Made by a program: the position numbers and the translations under genes. Source: Brachycybe producta (taxonomy: Eukaryota > Arthropoda > Diplopoda > Playtdesmida > Andrognathidae). From it: a stretch of DNA of 64,000 nt. This document shows positions 36,035 to 49,000 of this stretch, in pieces. The notes under the pieces are model-generated. The model saw only the letters and a list, made by a program, of their open reading frames with translations, had not been told where the DNA came from and did no database searches. The stretch's first letter is position 1; each line of letters starts with the position of its first letter. The stretch is taken from contig JAUPFP010000083.1 of NCBI GenBank assembly GCA_036925085.1, forward strand, positions 262,731 through 326,730, in the 5' to 3' direction.

Positions 36035-37950
36035 AATGAAGATTTTTTCATTCTACATGAATCAAGATTTTTTAATTGCTTTTTCCCAATCTGATTTTAA
36101 GTCTTTATTGTAATAAATGATTGTAAACCTTTATTAGTTAGAACATTATAATTATATCATTTTTGTGAAATAGTTTTTGCATTATTATTATTGTCTTATT
36201 TACAAGTCTAAAAGCCCCTTCTTTTCTGTCAATAGGGTTTCTGATTTTGCCTGTAACAGCTGTATACTCACTATATTTTGTTTAGACCTCCCCCCCAGTT
36301 GAGGATTATAATTAAAACTTTTGCCTTTTTCCTTCCACCTTGTCTCTTTCCCCAATTAAAAGTTTGAAACTAGACACATGGCTAAGTAGGCCTATCTACA
36401 CACAAGAGGCCTATACAGCCTGTTGTCACATAAGATATATTCTTTTTTGTTCAAGTTACCACTAATGTAGAAAAGAAAAATAAAGTTCCCCTCCCCTTCT
36501 TTAAAACATTGCTTATATAAACATGAGACATATGCCTAAATAGGCCTATCTGTAATATAGGCCTATATATCATGTTGTCTAACAAGATTGATTCCCCTCC
36601 TCAAAACTTTTAAATAAAGAAGTCCCCTCTTTTACTTTATCCCCTCTTTTTAATTACTTCCTTTTTATTTACTCCTCTTTTCAATTGTTACCTCCTGTTC
36701 CACCCCTCCCCTCTAGTGGCAAGCTAGAAGAAACTATAGAGACAATTAGACTGTCTAGAAATTGACCACATTTTCTCTAGACCAGGCCTATTTACCAAAA
36801 TCCCAGACAGGAAGAAAAACAAACAACCCCTCTTTTTTCTTTTGGTTTTATGAAAACATGGAGTATTTATGCCCCCAACACAAATGCTCTATGAAGGTTC
36901 TAATACAAATTAAAGTGTCTGAAAATTATGTAAATTATGTTATGTCATAGTGACCAATGAGAATTCTCCACTGTTAGTCTATGAAGGCTATTTTATATAA
37001 AAAGGCCACAATATTACTTAAAAAAGAGAGGCTTTTTGGCTTTTAAGCCATCTTCACTGGAGAATTCTCAACAGTGAACACTTCCAACAGTAAAAAGGTA
37101 CTTTGGAGCAGTACCTCAAAACTAAAACCACTAGTTTCCATAATTGGAGTACTGTGGCTAAGTTTGATGGTTGCTCCTGAGACCATAGTTGCTTTGGGAT
37201 AGTCAGCCTGAGTTATCTGAGTAAAGCATTAGGGTACCATAGATTTATGCTAGTTTCCATGTTATTGGAGTACTGCAGATCTGCTGGTTCCTAGTGACAA
37301 AACTAAAGAGTGAATTCAGCATGACTGATTCAAAGAGAAGTAGCTTGAGCTGGCTTTATTTAAGTACACTCAGAGGGTACCACTAAGCTAATAGTTTCTA
37401 TTTAAATGGAGTACTGTAGCCAGTTGGTTCTAAAGAGAAACAAGAGTAAACTCAGTCAGAGCTAGTTTGGAAGTGTTCATCCTCATTTGATGCTGTAGGT
37501 GGTTTGCTGTTTTTATGTAAGTGTAACATTGTTTTTTGTTTTTTTTATTTTGAGTGTATCAAAGATTGTTTGTATAAACAATACTTAGCTACCATTTTTC
37601 CTGTACCATTTCAAAATCTATTATAACACATATATGCATGTCTATTGAATTTTTTGGTTTTTATTATTTAGTAATAATTAACTAGTATCTCATTTTTTTA
37701 TATTGTAAAAATAGTAGTAGAATATAATCAATTATTATTTCCTTTGATTTGCCTTTGTTTATTTGCCCTTGAGGCACATTATATTAAAATTCATGTTTAC
37801 CTTTAAATAAAAATCTTGTTAATATAAACTTGTTGTTGAGTCAATTTGATTGGAACCATTAAAGGTCTTCATTGACCTCGAACCTTTTAAGTTTTTCTAA
37901 GTTGGTTTTTCTCAAAAATAAAGCTCTCTAGCCAGAGAACGACCAACATT
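36035..37950. mobile_element. Unclassified insertion within the GGCGTAGCTAGG element
   Basis: It is absent from the sister element at 62395, so it was inserted. It contains a hairpin GGCTTTTTGGCTTTTAAGCC (about 37031-37050) between two GAGAATTCTC motifs (36959 and 37062), and three diverged repeats at about 37131, 37250 and 37390 (TAGTTTCCAT...TGGAGTACTG), spaced 120-140 bp. No coding region is recognised. The edges are estimates. Confidence 0.5.
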
Positions 37951-38548
37951 CGAAAATAAATCGACTTTTATTTAATATTTACTTTTAAAAACTACATAGT
38001 TGCACCAGTAAATCTTCATAGAGATCAATGTGCATGGCGACACGGACACCTCACACATGAATTCACGCATCACCATCTAATGACACCTTAAGCAATTATT
38101 GTGCATAGAACTTTTTGGGGGGTGCTATTTTGATGACCGGTGGAACGGTCAGAACAACGGTACGAACATTCGGAAAAATAGTAGGAACAGTCGGAAGGTT
38201 AGGTTTAGTAAAATTAATTTTTTGCAGGGGGTCTAGGTAACGCAGCTCCACGACTTTTTTTTAAGAATTATTATATGAAATTAGTCCATTGTTCCGACTG
38301 TTTCCCAATTTGTTCAATGGGAGGAACGGTCGGAATAATGGACAAATTTGATTTAATAACTCTTTAAAAAAATGGGGGGCTGTGCCCCCCAAATCCCCTG
38401 CGACAAGGTTCATTTTACTAAACCTAACCTTCCGACTATTCCTATTGTTGTTCCGACTGTTCCACTGTTCCGACTGTTCATCAAAATAGCACCCCCAGTA
38501 TGAGGGCTAAGTGGAGAAGGAGGTAAAGAGAGCGCAAAGTTTTAAGCG

Positions 38549-38568
38549 GGGGGGGGGGGGGGGGGGGC
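38549..38568 (+). repeat. Poly(G) tract
   Basis: A run of about 20 G near the right end of the GGCGTAGCTAGG element. Its relative at 62395 has poly(G) at about 62434-62455 and poly(C) at 63000-63020. Such runs are error-prone, so the lengths may be unreliable. Confidence 0.8.
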
Positions 38569-38804
38569 AAAGTTTTAAGTGGTGAGGGGGCACAACCTAG
38601 CCTAGCTACGCCTATGATAACAAACTGGATACAATGAGTGGGGATTAATATTTTATAGGCGTTAAATTTGTGATTTTCTAATAGGTTTTATGTTTTATAC
38701 ATTTTATACAGGTTTTATACGTTTTATACAGTATAATACGTCACGTATTATACGTCAACGTATAAAACATTTCTTTTGTGACATTTACCCATCCCTGTGG
38801 TCCA

Positions 38805-39407
38805 TGCATGAGGGTGTCAAGTAGCATTTTTATAAGATTTTAAGGTAGCTTCATGCAAGAAGGTGTTAACTGCTGATCTCTCAACTATAACAATCAGTAG
38901 GCCAACACGCCATACACACTATCTAATCTATTATTCTCTTTTTTGTTAACGTATTTGAAGCACTTTGTATAATAAGAGTAAACAAGTTGCTTAATCTCTT
39001 TTAATTTCCTTAGGATCCCCGAGGAATCTTTTTTGGAGTGGTCGCCTCAGACAGCACGTCAACAAGGAACCAACGTAATGCCAACCGTTGGCGTTCATAC
39101 TGCATAAACATTTTGGCCAACATTGTGTTTGGCTGTAAGACCTCCTGATCCTGCGATCAATGACTGATATTGTGATTTTCGGGCCAACAAAAAGTGGCTC
39201 ATTGTTGGGCCATATGTATTTTTGCAACATTGGGCCAACGTTAAATGGGGCCCTCCAAAAGATTGTCACCAACTGCCAACGTTTTACCAACATAAATTCG
39301 TAAATTCGTTCTAGAAATGTTCGAAAGTTTCCTAAAGACGACGAAGTAATAGGCATTATGTTTTTTTCAGCAGTACTAGTACAAGATCAATAGACAAAAT
39401 ATACAAC
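38805..39407. repeat. Resumed Toll unit flank and 3' flank of Toll C
   Basis: From 38805 the sequence again matches the Toll A upstream flank (GGTGTCAAGTA..., to CTATCTAATCTATT at about 38933). From about 38945 it matches the 3' flank of Toll B (TTTGAAGCACTTTGTATAAT; TTGGGCC motifs). Compared with the A/B spacer, about 1.6 kb is missing at this junction, including the hAT-like, pogo-like and palindrome elements. Confidence 0.7.
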
Positions 39408-42400
39408 TTAGACAACATGTTCTTCTTCTTTTTCTCCGTCAATTTTATAGGTTCGTTCCGGCAAAGCAAAATATAATTTCTGCCAGAAGAGATTGTCTCC
39501 CCAACACAAGTAAGTGTTCGTCCTCATGTACAACCTAATTGCAGGATCTAATTGTTGAGGAAGTTTGCCGAGAATGATGACGATGACTCGATTGCGACGG
39601 TCTTGAAGCATCTGTGCGTGAGCGGTTCGAAACTCGAAACGACACCATTCGCTCCGAACAAAGTTTCGCGACAAGATCAGAATCGTTCTTCGGCTCTTAT
39701 CGATCGCATTGAAGATACTTTCGTTGATGAAGGCTCCGATCGGAAAATCACGATGATGTACACACACCTTGTAGGGATTATCTATGCCTTCGAGACCCGG
39801 AAGGAACTGACGTACGACGAACTCTTCGTCTAAACTACTGTAAGACACGAACGCGTCGTACAACTTGTTGCGTTCTTCTTCTTCGACGCCGTGAAAGAGC
39901 CGAACACCATATTGAGAATAGATCAGAACTTGCATTTCGCGCCGGTAAATGAACAGTAGAACGGAAAGAACGGTGACAACGACGAGAAACACCAATGCGC
40001 CTACTAAAGCGGCCACTTGATGTTCACTTAACACTCCTGTCGTGGTGCCGTTGAAACACAGGTCGTTGAAAGCAATGTAGGAGATATTTTGACCGTTTTC
40101 GGTCAAGCAGTAAATCTGGTCGCTGTTTTTTAACGTACGAGCGACATTTCTCATCCAACGGATATACGAAGTGGCGTAATCGCAATCGCAGCTCCAGGGA
40201 TTGTTGTAAAGTCCGATACTGGACAACGAGTGTAACTTTTTTAGTGTCCACACCGGAAAATAGTGAAGTTTGTTATCGTTCAAGTAGAGTTTCTCGAGAG
40301 AGCGGAGTGGACTGAACAGTCGGTCACTCAGATTGGACAGTAGATTACGAGACAGATCTAACTCGATTAATTTGTTTAGATCTTTGAACAAGTCCGATGG
40401 GAGGCTTCGTAGCTGGTTCGATTGCAGGAACAGACTCTCGAGGGTGTCCATGTGTTCGAAGGAACCGTCCTCGATGGACACGAGACCACTGTCGTTCAGA
40501 TGAATCTCTCGAATGAAGCTGGAATGTGGTAAGTCTCCTTTTCTTATTCGTGTGATATTGTTCTCGTCTAGAAATATTGACTGTGTTGCAGGATGAATTT
40601 CTAACGGAATGTTTGACAAGTTCTTTCCAGTACAGTCCACGATGATCTTTTTCCAGTCTGATCCTCTGTAGCACGGGCACTCTTTAGGGCACACGTGTTT
40701 GCAGATGGTGTCATTCAAGGAGTGATAAGTGACGCATTGCTCTTTATCATTAGTATTAAATGTACACATGTAGTCTTCGCTACTGTCGGCTCTAAATAGC
40801 GGAATGATTGCGTCACGGTTACGATGGTACACTCGTTGACATTTTAACTTTATCGCGTCTTCTATAACGTATACACTGTGTTTTCCGTTAAGAATTTCTG
40901 GCATCCAATGAAAGTGACAGTCGCAAGAGAATGGGTTTTGCGATAATTCAAGTTTCAACCTTTGGTTAGGATTAGAATATCCCTGTGGAACCCCATCGAA
41001 TTCTGGTGGTAACAAGTGAAGATTCTGTATTCTGTTGTTGTCTAGTGACACTTGTGCCAGGTTGGGTGTGTAGGCAAATGCGTCCTCATCTACGGCTGTT
41101 AAAAAGAGATTAAGAATTATTTTTAACTTTGGACATGAAATTCGTAAAAAATACAGTGGAAACGGCTTAAGGTGACGGATTAGACATTTATTTTGCTTTT
41201 GCACCTCCCCCCACCAGACAGCTCCGCAGCAGTGGCTAATGCTAAGCTCCATATATGTTTTTTTGTAAAATTTGGAAGCAAAAACATCAAGCGAACTGTT
41301 TTTAGAAAGAACATTACCGAGATATTCAAATTGTTTTCAAAACTAGAATGGTAAATGATTATGTTCAAACTTTTTTCAGTTCAGTTTGAAAATGACCTGT
41401 TTTTTTGGTTTTTCCATTGACATTTCATGAAAAACTATTTTTCGCTTTTTTCAAACTGTCATAAAAAGTTTATTTTGAAAACTAATTTCACGAATTTCAT
41501 GAAAAAACTTTCAATTTTTGTAATGTTTCTCTAGAAAAACGTTCACTTTAAAAATCTAAATATTCTCAAAACCGCGGCTGGAGGGGGAAGAGACCTCCTA
41601 TGGAACACAATAGCCACTGCAATGCACTGCATTGCCCACACAGTAGTAATTATTTTATTTTTGTATACTTGTTATGTGATTGTGACTCAAAATGACCCTT
41701 TCAGTCATAGTTGGAAAACCTTCCCGTTTAATATGTTTCAACAGGTTGTGGCTCAAGTCGAGGTTTTTACGTTCGGTTATAACAGATCCTATTTCATATA
41801 GTTCTTCGATGAGATTGTAACTAAGGTTTAGATTTTCTAGTCTATACGGCCACCACAAGTAACGAAATTCTGATATGCGGTTATGGCAAAGATTTAAATT
41901 TTTGAGATTTGGCAAAGGATGGAACAAATGAGCTTCTCCGTCGTAGGATTTCCCATAAATGTTGTCTGTTAAGTTGATGTTGTTAAATTCGAGTTGCAAC
42001 GATTTCAAATTATGGAGTCCCTCGAAAGTATCGTTTCCTAACGACGTTATTTTATTGTAAGCCAAATTGAGTGATGTCAATGAAGTTAAGCTTCGAAATG
42101 TGAAATCTTGAAGTACTTTGATGTTATTCCGATCCAAACGTAGCACTTCTAATCTGAGCATTTTGGCAAATGTTGTTGGATTGAGCGTTTCTATTCTGTT
42201 GTTCGTTAAGTGCAATTCTTTGATTAGGGTTAGATTTAACAAACTCGGAATGTTTGACAGTCTATTGTTACGAAAGTAAAGCCGATCGAGGTTCGGAACT
42301 TTATCGAAAGTGTTTTCGGAAACACTTTCTATTAGGTTATCGTCCAGATTTAAATAATCGAGTTGTGATAATCCGATAAATGTGTCTGATTCTAGTCTCA

Positions 42401-43391
42401 ACAAACGATTTTTTTCTATGTTCAAAAATGTTAAAGATTCTAAATTACGAAATATTCCATTCGGTATATTTGTAAGGTTATTTTTTCCCAGATTTAGAGT
42501 TTCCAATTTGTTAAGATTTTCAAACGTATCATTTGCAAGATTTTCAATTCTGTTGTCGTTTAGGAAAAGTCGCAACAAGTTTCGAAGTTTCTTAAAAAGT
42601 TTATCTACAACTTTTAACTCGTTCATCGAAAGATGGAGTTCTTGTAACAATTCCAAATGCTGAAAGATGTTTGCATCGAGATCGCTTAAAGAATTTTGCT
42701 GAAGATACAACCTTTCTAACAAATTCATATTAGCAAATGTGTTAATTTCAATAGTTTTGATGAAATTGTAGTCTAAATCCAATCTTGTTAACTTGTGAAG
42801 TTGGCACAGAAAACTATTGTTTTTAATGTCACCTAACTGGTTGCTTCCCAAGTCGAGAAGGTTCAAATTTTGTCCACATTTTCTTTGACAGTTGTCGCTA
42901 AGACCTAGCAAGTTACTATTATTAAGTTGACTATATCGCAATGACAAATAATTTAATTTGTCTAAAGGACAGAATTCGCCAGTTGGTATTCTTACAATTG
43001 AATAACCTTCTATCTCAATTTCGGTTAGTTGATTTGCATATTGAAATGACTCTTTCTCGATCACGAACGTCGCGCGATCATCAGTTAATTGGGGTTTCTT
43101 TCTGCAATTCATTACAAATTTTGACACTTCCGTCAGCACGTTTAAAAAGTTTTTTGAAGCTCGATGACTCAAACAATTGTACAGATAAACACCTTTAACT
43201 TTGTTAACTGTGTCTTTAGGAATGTTGTGCAAACTGCTTATATTTGAACACGAGAGTTTTCCGGAGGAATAAATATCCAAGTGGCAATTTCCGAGTGATA
43301 ATGTTGTTGTGGCGGTAGTTGTTGTAGCACGTACACATACAAACACGCTCACAAAAATTATTATCCATTTCATTATTTGAATCGTATCCAT
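39408..43391 (-). CDS. Toll-like receptor C (two LRRCT, TIR), complete
   Basis: Exon 1 is 43391-41669 and exon 2 is 41095-39408; phase-1 intron of 573 bp with donor GTATAC instead of GTAAAC; total 1136 residues. Signal peptide MKWIIIFVSVFVCVRA, LRR array, LRRCT (NPFSCDCHFHWM), LRRNT (CPKECPCYRGSDW), LRRs, LRRCT, membrane span, and TIR with YDAFVSYS, RDFPIG and FW. It is closest to A in one part of exon 2 (about 40775-40905) and to B at the 5' end of exon 2 (41010-41095), a mosaic. It lacks one codon before the second LRRCT end (NDLCFNG, against NDSLCFKG in B). The start at 43391 is supported by the same MDTIQIMKW in B. Confidence 0.95.
41170..41600. mobile_element. Fold-back MITE in the Toll C intron
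   Basis: It is homologous to the A and B intron elements and keeps both landmarks GTGGCTAATGCTAAGCTCCA and ACTAGAATGGTAAATGATTA. It fills most of the intron. Confidence 0.6.
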
Positions 43392-46064
43392 TTGTAAAAC
43401 AACACCACAGTTGAATGTTCTATTAATGATTGACCAATTCTACTACAGTGAACAAACAATTTTTAAAAATCACTTTTAAAACTTTTCTTAGAGTGGAAAA
43501 TATTCTGTTCTTTCACAGAGAAACTACTTATAACATTTTTTATTATTCTTTGAGTTCTTGGGGGAAAAAAGGAAGAAAAAGAAAGTTTTAAGGATGTTTT
43601 GTTTGTGGGTTAAGGATCTCCAACTATTTTTTGACAAGGGCCAAAGCAGAGCAGAATTCAAACTTTGTATATTCTGCACATTTCAGGAGCAAATACTATG
43701 GAGAAATTGAAATCGTGTTAGAAACTAGAACGGCAGCTGAATTACTTAATTTAAAGTTGGATTATTTTCAAAATGACATAAAAGTTTTATTTCAAAAGAT
43801 ATCAACTTTGCAAATACCGTTAAGGGATTGAGCTACCCGTGGGCGCCCGCACATAGGAGCAAGGTTGGGGGCAATAAATGCAAATAAATCAATAAATTAC
43901 TGACGTCTGCCTATTTCGATTTGTCCACACTTGTTATCTGTTTTCATGGTTTTAAGAAGTAATGAGGGGGGCTCGCGTGCCACTTGTTTGTTACCCTTAG
44001 CTTTGGCCTTTAGGCTGTTTTGCAAAATGGAAGTAAATAGGAAAACCCCGACCTTCAAATAAACAGGTCGCTTCTTCGGATAATTTTTTCCTTTCATAAA
44101 ATTTTTATACAGTGTGTTTCAGAACTAGGTCTCCGGTTTTATTTGCAATATTGAACGGCACGAGAGGCTTGAAGAAATGTTCGCAATACGTTTATTTCTG
44201 CCGCTAGATTACAATCAGTATCCGCGTGAAGATTCTTCTATAAGCTAAACATTGTCTGTGCCGTTCAATAGTTAATGACTCCCATTGCAAATAAAAGTTC
44301 GGCATTGGTGAATTTCATTCTAGGACATACTGTATTTGAGTATACTATTAGATTTAGTTATTAATAGGGTTCGGATTTTTATGCAATATCAAGCAAATGT
44401 TTCTCAATTTGTGGTCCAAATGCAAATTGTGAAGTGAGTGCTGGATGAAACCCTGCATGGTGGCCCCTAGGCAGTCGAAATCTCGGGGCCCCCCAACAAA
44501 ACTTTTAAACATTCATTTAATGTAAAGTTTTCGTTTCTTTGAGTTGATTGATCCCTTTTTTTGTATCTTCTGGAAACAATTTATGAAAGCTTGATTGTAA
44601 TTTTCTTTCAATATCAAATCAATATTATTTTAATCCGTTGTCGCGTGGCCCCTGAAAGGCGTGGGGTCCATAGGCCAGTGCTTACTCGGCCTATTTGGTA
44701 ATCCGGCACTGTGTAAAGTAATCATCTAATGCAATTATGCTTTTTCTAATAAAAAAAAAGGCTGGTTAGAGGCTAGATGTCTTGTTGCTATTAGTTGTCA
44801 ACTAGCGTTCTAGCCTCTAACCATTGTTTTTGATTAGAAACATTATTGTGGATGATATGTAAATAGGATTGTTACTTCACAATTAGCCCTTGGGCCACAG
44901 ATTAAGAAACATGTGGTTAATATTGCATGAAACTACTAGTCCTGCTTAATTATTAAGGCAAAAAGAATTAAGCTATTTGCAATCGAAGAAGCCGTTTTAA
45001 AGATTAGAGTTTAATTAAACTACAGCTAAATTAATTAATTTGGCTATAGTTTAATTCTAAAAGAACTCTAACCTCTAACTAGCTTCTTTGATTGCAAAAT
45101 GCATAATTCTTTTTGCCTTATAGTAATTACGAATTATTAATATATAATCTTAGTAACACAATACTCAGAATACTGGGAATTACTAAACGAATCAGAGTTG
45201 CTTATGGTTGTGGAGTGAACCGAGTGGGTTTTTTAAATTTAAAGTTGAGATTCTATAAGGAAACTAGAACACGTACTTCATGAGTAAATGTTGTTTTTGT
45301 AATGATTTTCTATTGTGAAGTTTTCCTTCTTGTTCAAAAACAAAAATTTCAAATTTCCCCTCTTTATAATAAAAAAAGCTATAATTACAGGTTTGACATA
45401 GTTATTACATTATTTACTAAGGACGGCAATGGTATTTACGAAATTACCATCTGTAAAGAACAATGACAACCTTTGTTCAAATTTTGTATATTTTTTAATG
45501 AAACATGTTACAGGTTTTAAAACTGTCACCAATTTTGATTGCACAATCTACTACCTGTATATTAGCAACAACATTTTAAGCTGCTTACAATGCATGAGCG
45601 ACTTTTTGTCGCGCAACTACGGGGCTGGCGCCAAACAAGGCGGCCGAAGCCCCTCACCCCCTCCACGTATAAATGAACCCTAATGTGTTCCTTTTTTGCA
45701 TCGTTTTGTTGCGACAGTGCAATAAAAAGTCGCTCGTTTGTGATAGAGAGCTCTTTTTTTTTACGAATTTAGTAATTTTACTGGTTCATTTAAAAACGTA
45801 AGTTCTTACAAGTAATTAAGTAAATGAACGTTTCTGTGCAAGAAATGTAAAAAAATACCACAGGTGAAATTTATGAATATCTAACAAAAATTCTTGTTTT
45901 CTCAGTAATTTTTTCTTCTTCCTATTTTTAGGTGTGTGTTTAGGTCTAGGCCAAAGTGTCCGCAATCTATAGGAAATTCCAAAAGTAAAAAAAAAAATGT
46001 TTTCATATACAGAATTGTCAAACACTATTAAGTCAAAAAAATAAAATCACGCAATGGTATGTCC
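43392..46064. repeat. Duplicated 5' flank of Toll C and C/D spacer
   Basis: It matches the A and B flanks to about 45350. It contains an inverted-repeat segment at 44105-44300 (TTTGCAAT...GAACGGCAC against GTGCCGTTC...ATTGCAAA), one at about 44725-44850, and a larger fold-back at about 44950-45125 with a central palindrome at 45013-45056. Position 45198 carries the empty site for the hAT insertion found upstream of A. From 45350 on there is AT-rich DNA with one small MITE (listed separately). Confidence 0.7.
45596..45736. mobile_element. Small MITE with GAGCGACTTTTT ends
   Basis: GAGCGACTTTTTGTCGC on the left pairs with GCAATAAAAAGTCGCTC on the right, and the inner GCGCAAC pairs with GTTGCGAC. 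The GC-rich interior (GGGGCTGGCGCCAAACAAGG) stands out from the AT-rich spacer. The open frame reading into it is not supported as a gene. Confidence 0.6.
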
Positions 46065-49000
46065 TTATATGTCTCTGGAAGGCTTCAGTATGTTCAAAGC
46101 ATGTTCTTCTTCGTTAACTTCGTAGGTTCGTTCCGGCAAAGCAAAATATAATTTCTGCCAGAAGAGTTTGTCGTCCCAACACAAGTAAGTGTTTGTCCTC
46201 AAGTACAGTCTCATTGCGGGATCTAAATGTTTCGGAATTTTACCGAGAATGATGACGATGACTCGATTGCGACGATCTTGAAGCATCTGAGAGTGAGCTG
46301 TTCGAAACTCGAAACGACACCATTCGCTCTGAACAAAATTCTGAGACAAGATCAAAATTGTTCTTCGGCTCTTATCGATCGCATCGAAGATACTTTCGTT
46401 GATGAAGGCTCCGATCTGAAAATCACGATGATGTACACACACTTTGTAGGGATTATCGATGCTTTCGAGACCGGGAAGAAACTGACTTACAACGAACTGT
46501 TCGTCCAAACTACTGTAAGACACGAATACATCGTACAACTTGTCGCGTTCGTCTTCTTCGATGCTGTGGAAGAGCCGAACACCGTATCGAGAATAGATCA
46601 GAACTTGCATTTCGTGCCTATATAAGAACACCAGAACTGAAACAACAGTGACTATTACAACAAACACCAAAGAACTCAATAAAGCCGCCAGTTGATGTTC
46701 GGTTAACAGCGTTGTTGTTGTGCCGTTGAAACAGAGGGAGTCGTTGAATGCAATATAAGAGATCTTTTGACCGTGTTCGGTCAAACAGTAGATCTGGTCA
46801 CTGTTCTTCAACTTTCGAGCGAAGTCTCGCATCCAACCGATGTACGAAGCGGCATAATGACAGTCACAGCTCCAGGGATTGTTGTATAGTCCGATACTGG
46901 ACAAAGATTGTAACTTTTGTAGTGTCCACACCGGAAAATAATGAAGTCTGTTGTCGTTTAGGTAAAGTTTCTCCAGAGAGTAGAGTGGACGGAAAAGTTG
47001 GTCACTCAGATTGGACAGTAGATTACGAGAAAGATCTAACTCGATTAATTTGGTGAGATTGATGAACAAGTCCGGTGGCAGACTTCGTAGTAGGTTCGAT
47101 TGCAGAAACAGACTCTCGAGAGTGTCCATGTGTTCGAAGGAACCGTTCTCGATGGACATCAGATGGTTGTCATTTAAAAGAATCTGTTGGATGAATTTAA
47201 AGTGCGGTAAGTCTCCTTTTCTTATGCTTGTTATATTGTTTTTGTCGAGAAAAAGAGTTAGCGTTTCTATATGAAGGTTTCTGGGAATGTTTGTCAGGTT
47301 TTTTCCAGTGCAGTCCACATTGATAATCTCCCATTTGGCTCCTCTGTAGCACGTACACTCTTCTGGACACACGTGTTCGCAGATGTCGTCATTCATCGAG
47401 TACCAACTGAGGCAAAGCTCGGCATCTTTCTTAGTAAATGTACACATGAAATCTTCGGCACTGGTGGCTTTATAAAGTGGAATGATCACGTCACGGTTAC
47501 GATGGTATCGCCGTCGACACTGCAACTTTTGCGAATCTTCGATGAAGTAAGAACTGTGTTCTCCGTCGACGATTTCTTTGAGCCACTTTAGGTGACAGTC
47601 GCAAGACCACGGATTTTGCGACAATTGGAGTTTAACGATTCCAATGTCACGATCGAAATTTGGCGGTAACAGTTGAAGACTCTCCAGTCTATTGTTGTCT
47701 AGCAACACTTGTCTAAGTACTGGAATGTCCACAAAGGCATCTTTGTCGATTGCTGTTAAAAATATATATTTTTGTTAAGTTTTGAAGGAAATAATTTTAA
47801 TACCAAGTTTTTTTTAGAACCAACTTTTTTAAAATAAATAATTTTAAAAATGTAGTTGATACAATTTTACGATGAAACCAGACAGAGGCGTTCTGGGAAA
47901 ATAATTTTGCCCTGGCATTTTGAAGATATAACCGGCAGCTCATATAGCTTGCCTCATTTTTAAACAAATCAGCAACAGCAAACATTTAAACTATTGTGTT
48001 TACTAGGATCTCTTAAATAATTAATCTATAGTGAAAGAAAACTTTTACACGAGTAATTTTTTTTACTATAAATGAAATTATTTACCTAATGCCCATGCAC
48101 AGCAATAAAAGTACATCGGGAACATTCAATAAATGTTCTCAGGGTTGGTTTATACTCCTTTGCTAAGCAGCAAAGCAGCTTGTGAAGCTTCAAAAATGAC
48201 GTCATAGCTTCAGGTTTTTGCCTTCGCCAGAGCACACACGCTAGCTTTGAAATTGTTCAACTTTTTAAAGCTTAGCAATTCAAAGCACCAAGTTCAAAGT
48301 TACAATGTTAGAAAACATTGTAAATCTTGCAAGAGCACATGTATCTATAAACAAGCTAAGCTTTGGGGAGCTCATTTTTAGGAGCTTCAAAGCTTGCATA
48401 TCTTAGCAAAGTTTGGAGTATAAACCTACCCTGACTCATTATTTAATTACTAACGTATTACAAGTCAGACCCCTCCAATATCGGGATATATTGGCCCGCG
48501 CTGCCATATGGCTATGGCTCGTCATCATCTTTCATCATTGATCGATCCCGCACTGTGCGGGACGTGGTCCAAAGAAAGAAGAAGAGTAATTTATACGACA
48601 AATACTCTTTATGTGATTCATTTACTTTTCTAGTTTCTTAAATCACTTAGCGAAGTAGCACACGTGCTGAAAAAAATCCTCAGTGTTTTTCACTTCGTAA
48701 GGACATTTACCAGAAGCACCATATGTATCTTTGGGTGCTAAGGAACACAGAATCTTTTTTTTTTTTTCTCTTCTGGTGGTTTTCAGCATGTGTGGTTATT
48801 GTCTTAACCTCCTAGTATTGTTGCTTATAAAGCACAGAAATAATTCCATTGATCTCAATCAATATCCATTTATGTATTTTTGTTTACGATATCACTGTCT
48901 GTATCAACTTTCAAAAACAAACTTAACTTTATTTTTAAAAGTTGCTTCTAATATTTGTGTTGGAAATTACTCTTTATTTACTTGTTAAGTAATTGTGACT

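Larger units (their letters stand above)
35020..38616. mobile_element. hAT-like non-autonomous element, GGCGTAGCTAGG family (middle layer)
   Basis: Ends CGGGCGTAGCTAGGG and CCTAGCTACGCCTATG are inverted. Flanks ACAACAAA (35012-35019) and ATAACAAA (38617-38624) agree at 7 of 8 positions, so an 8-bp target duplication is likely. A second, uninterrupted family member lies at 62395-63152 and defines what belongs to this element. Relative to it, this copy carries a solo LTR (35056-35920) and another insertion of about 1.9 kb (about 36035-37950). An internal inverted pair (about 38125-38240 and 38370-38495, GTGCTATTTTGATGA against TCATCAAAATAGCAC) is shared with the other copy. Confidence 0.8.
34456..38797. 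mobile_element. hAT-like element (outer layer of a nest)
   Basis: CAGGGATGCGTAGG at 34460 and, reading inward from the right end at 38797, CAGGGATGGGTAAATG form inverted termini. GTGGTCCA occurs on both sides (34448-34455 and 38797-38804), compatible with an 8-bp target duplication, though three extra bases lie between the repeat and CAGGG on the left. The flanking unit sequence resumes at 38805 exactly where it stopped at 34447. Its own sequence is about 560 bp left and 180 bp right, rich in CGTATTATACGT; the rest is later insertions. Confidence 0.7.

Noticed and set aside
48140-48433. Possible extra exon in the long Toll D intron
   Set aside because: The extra length is a MITE with clear inverted ends plus a second MITE fragment; the exon 1-exon 2 join needs nothing between.
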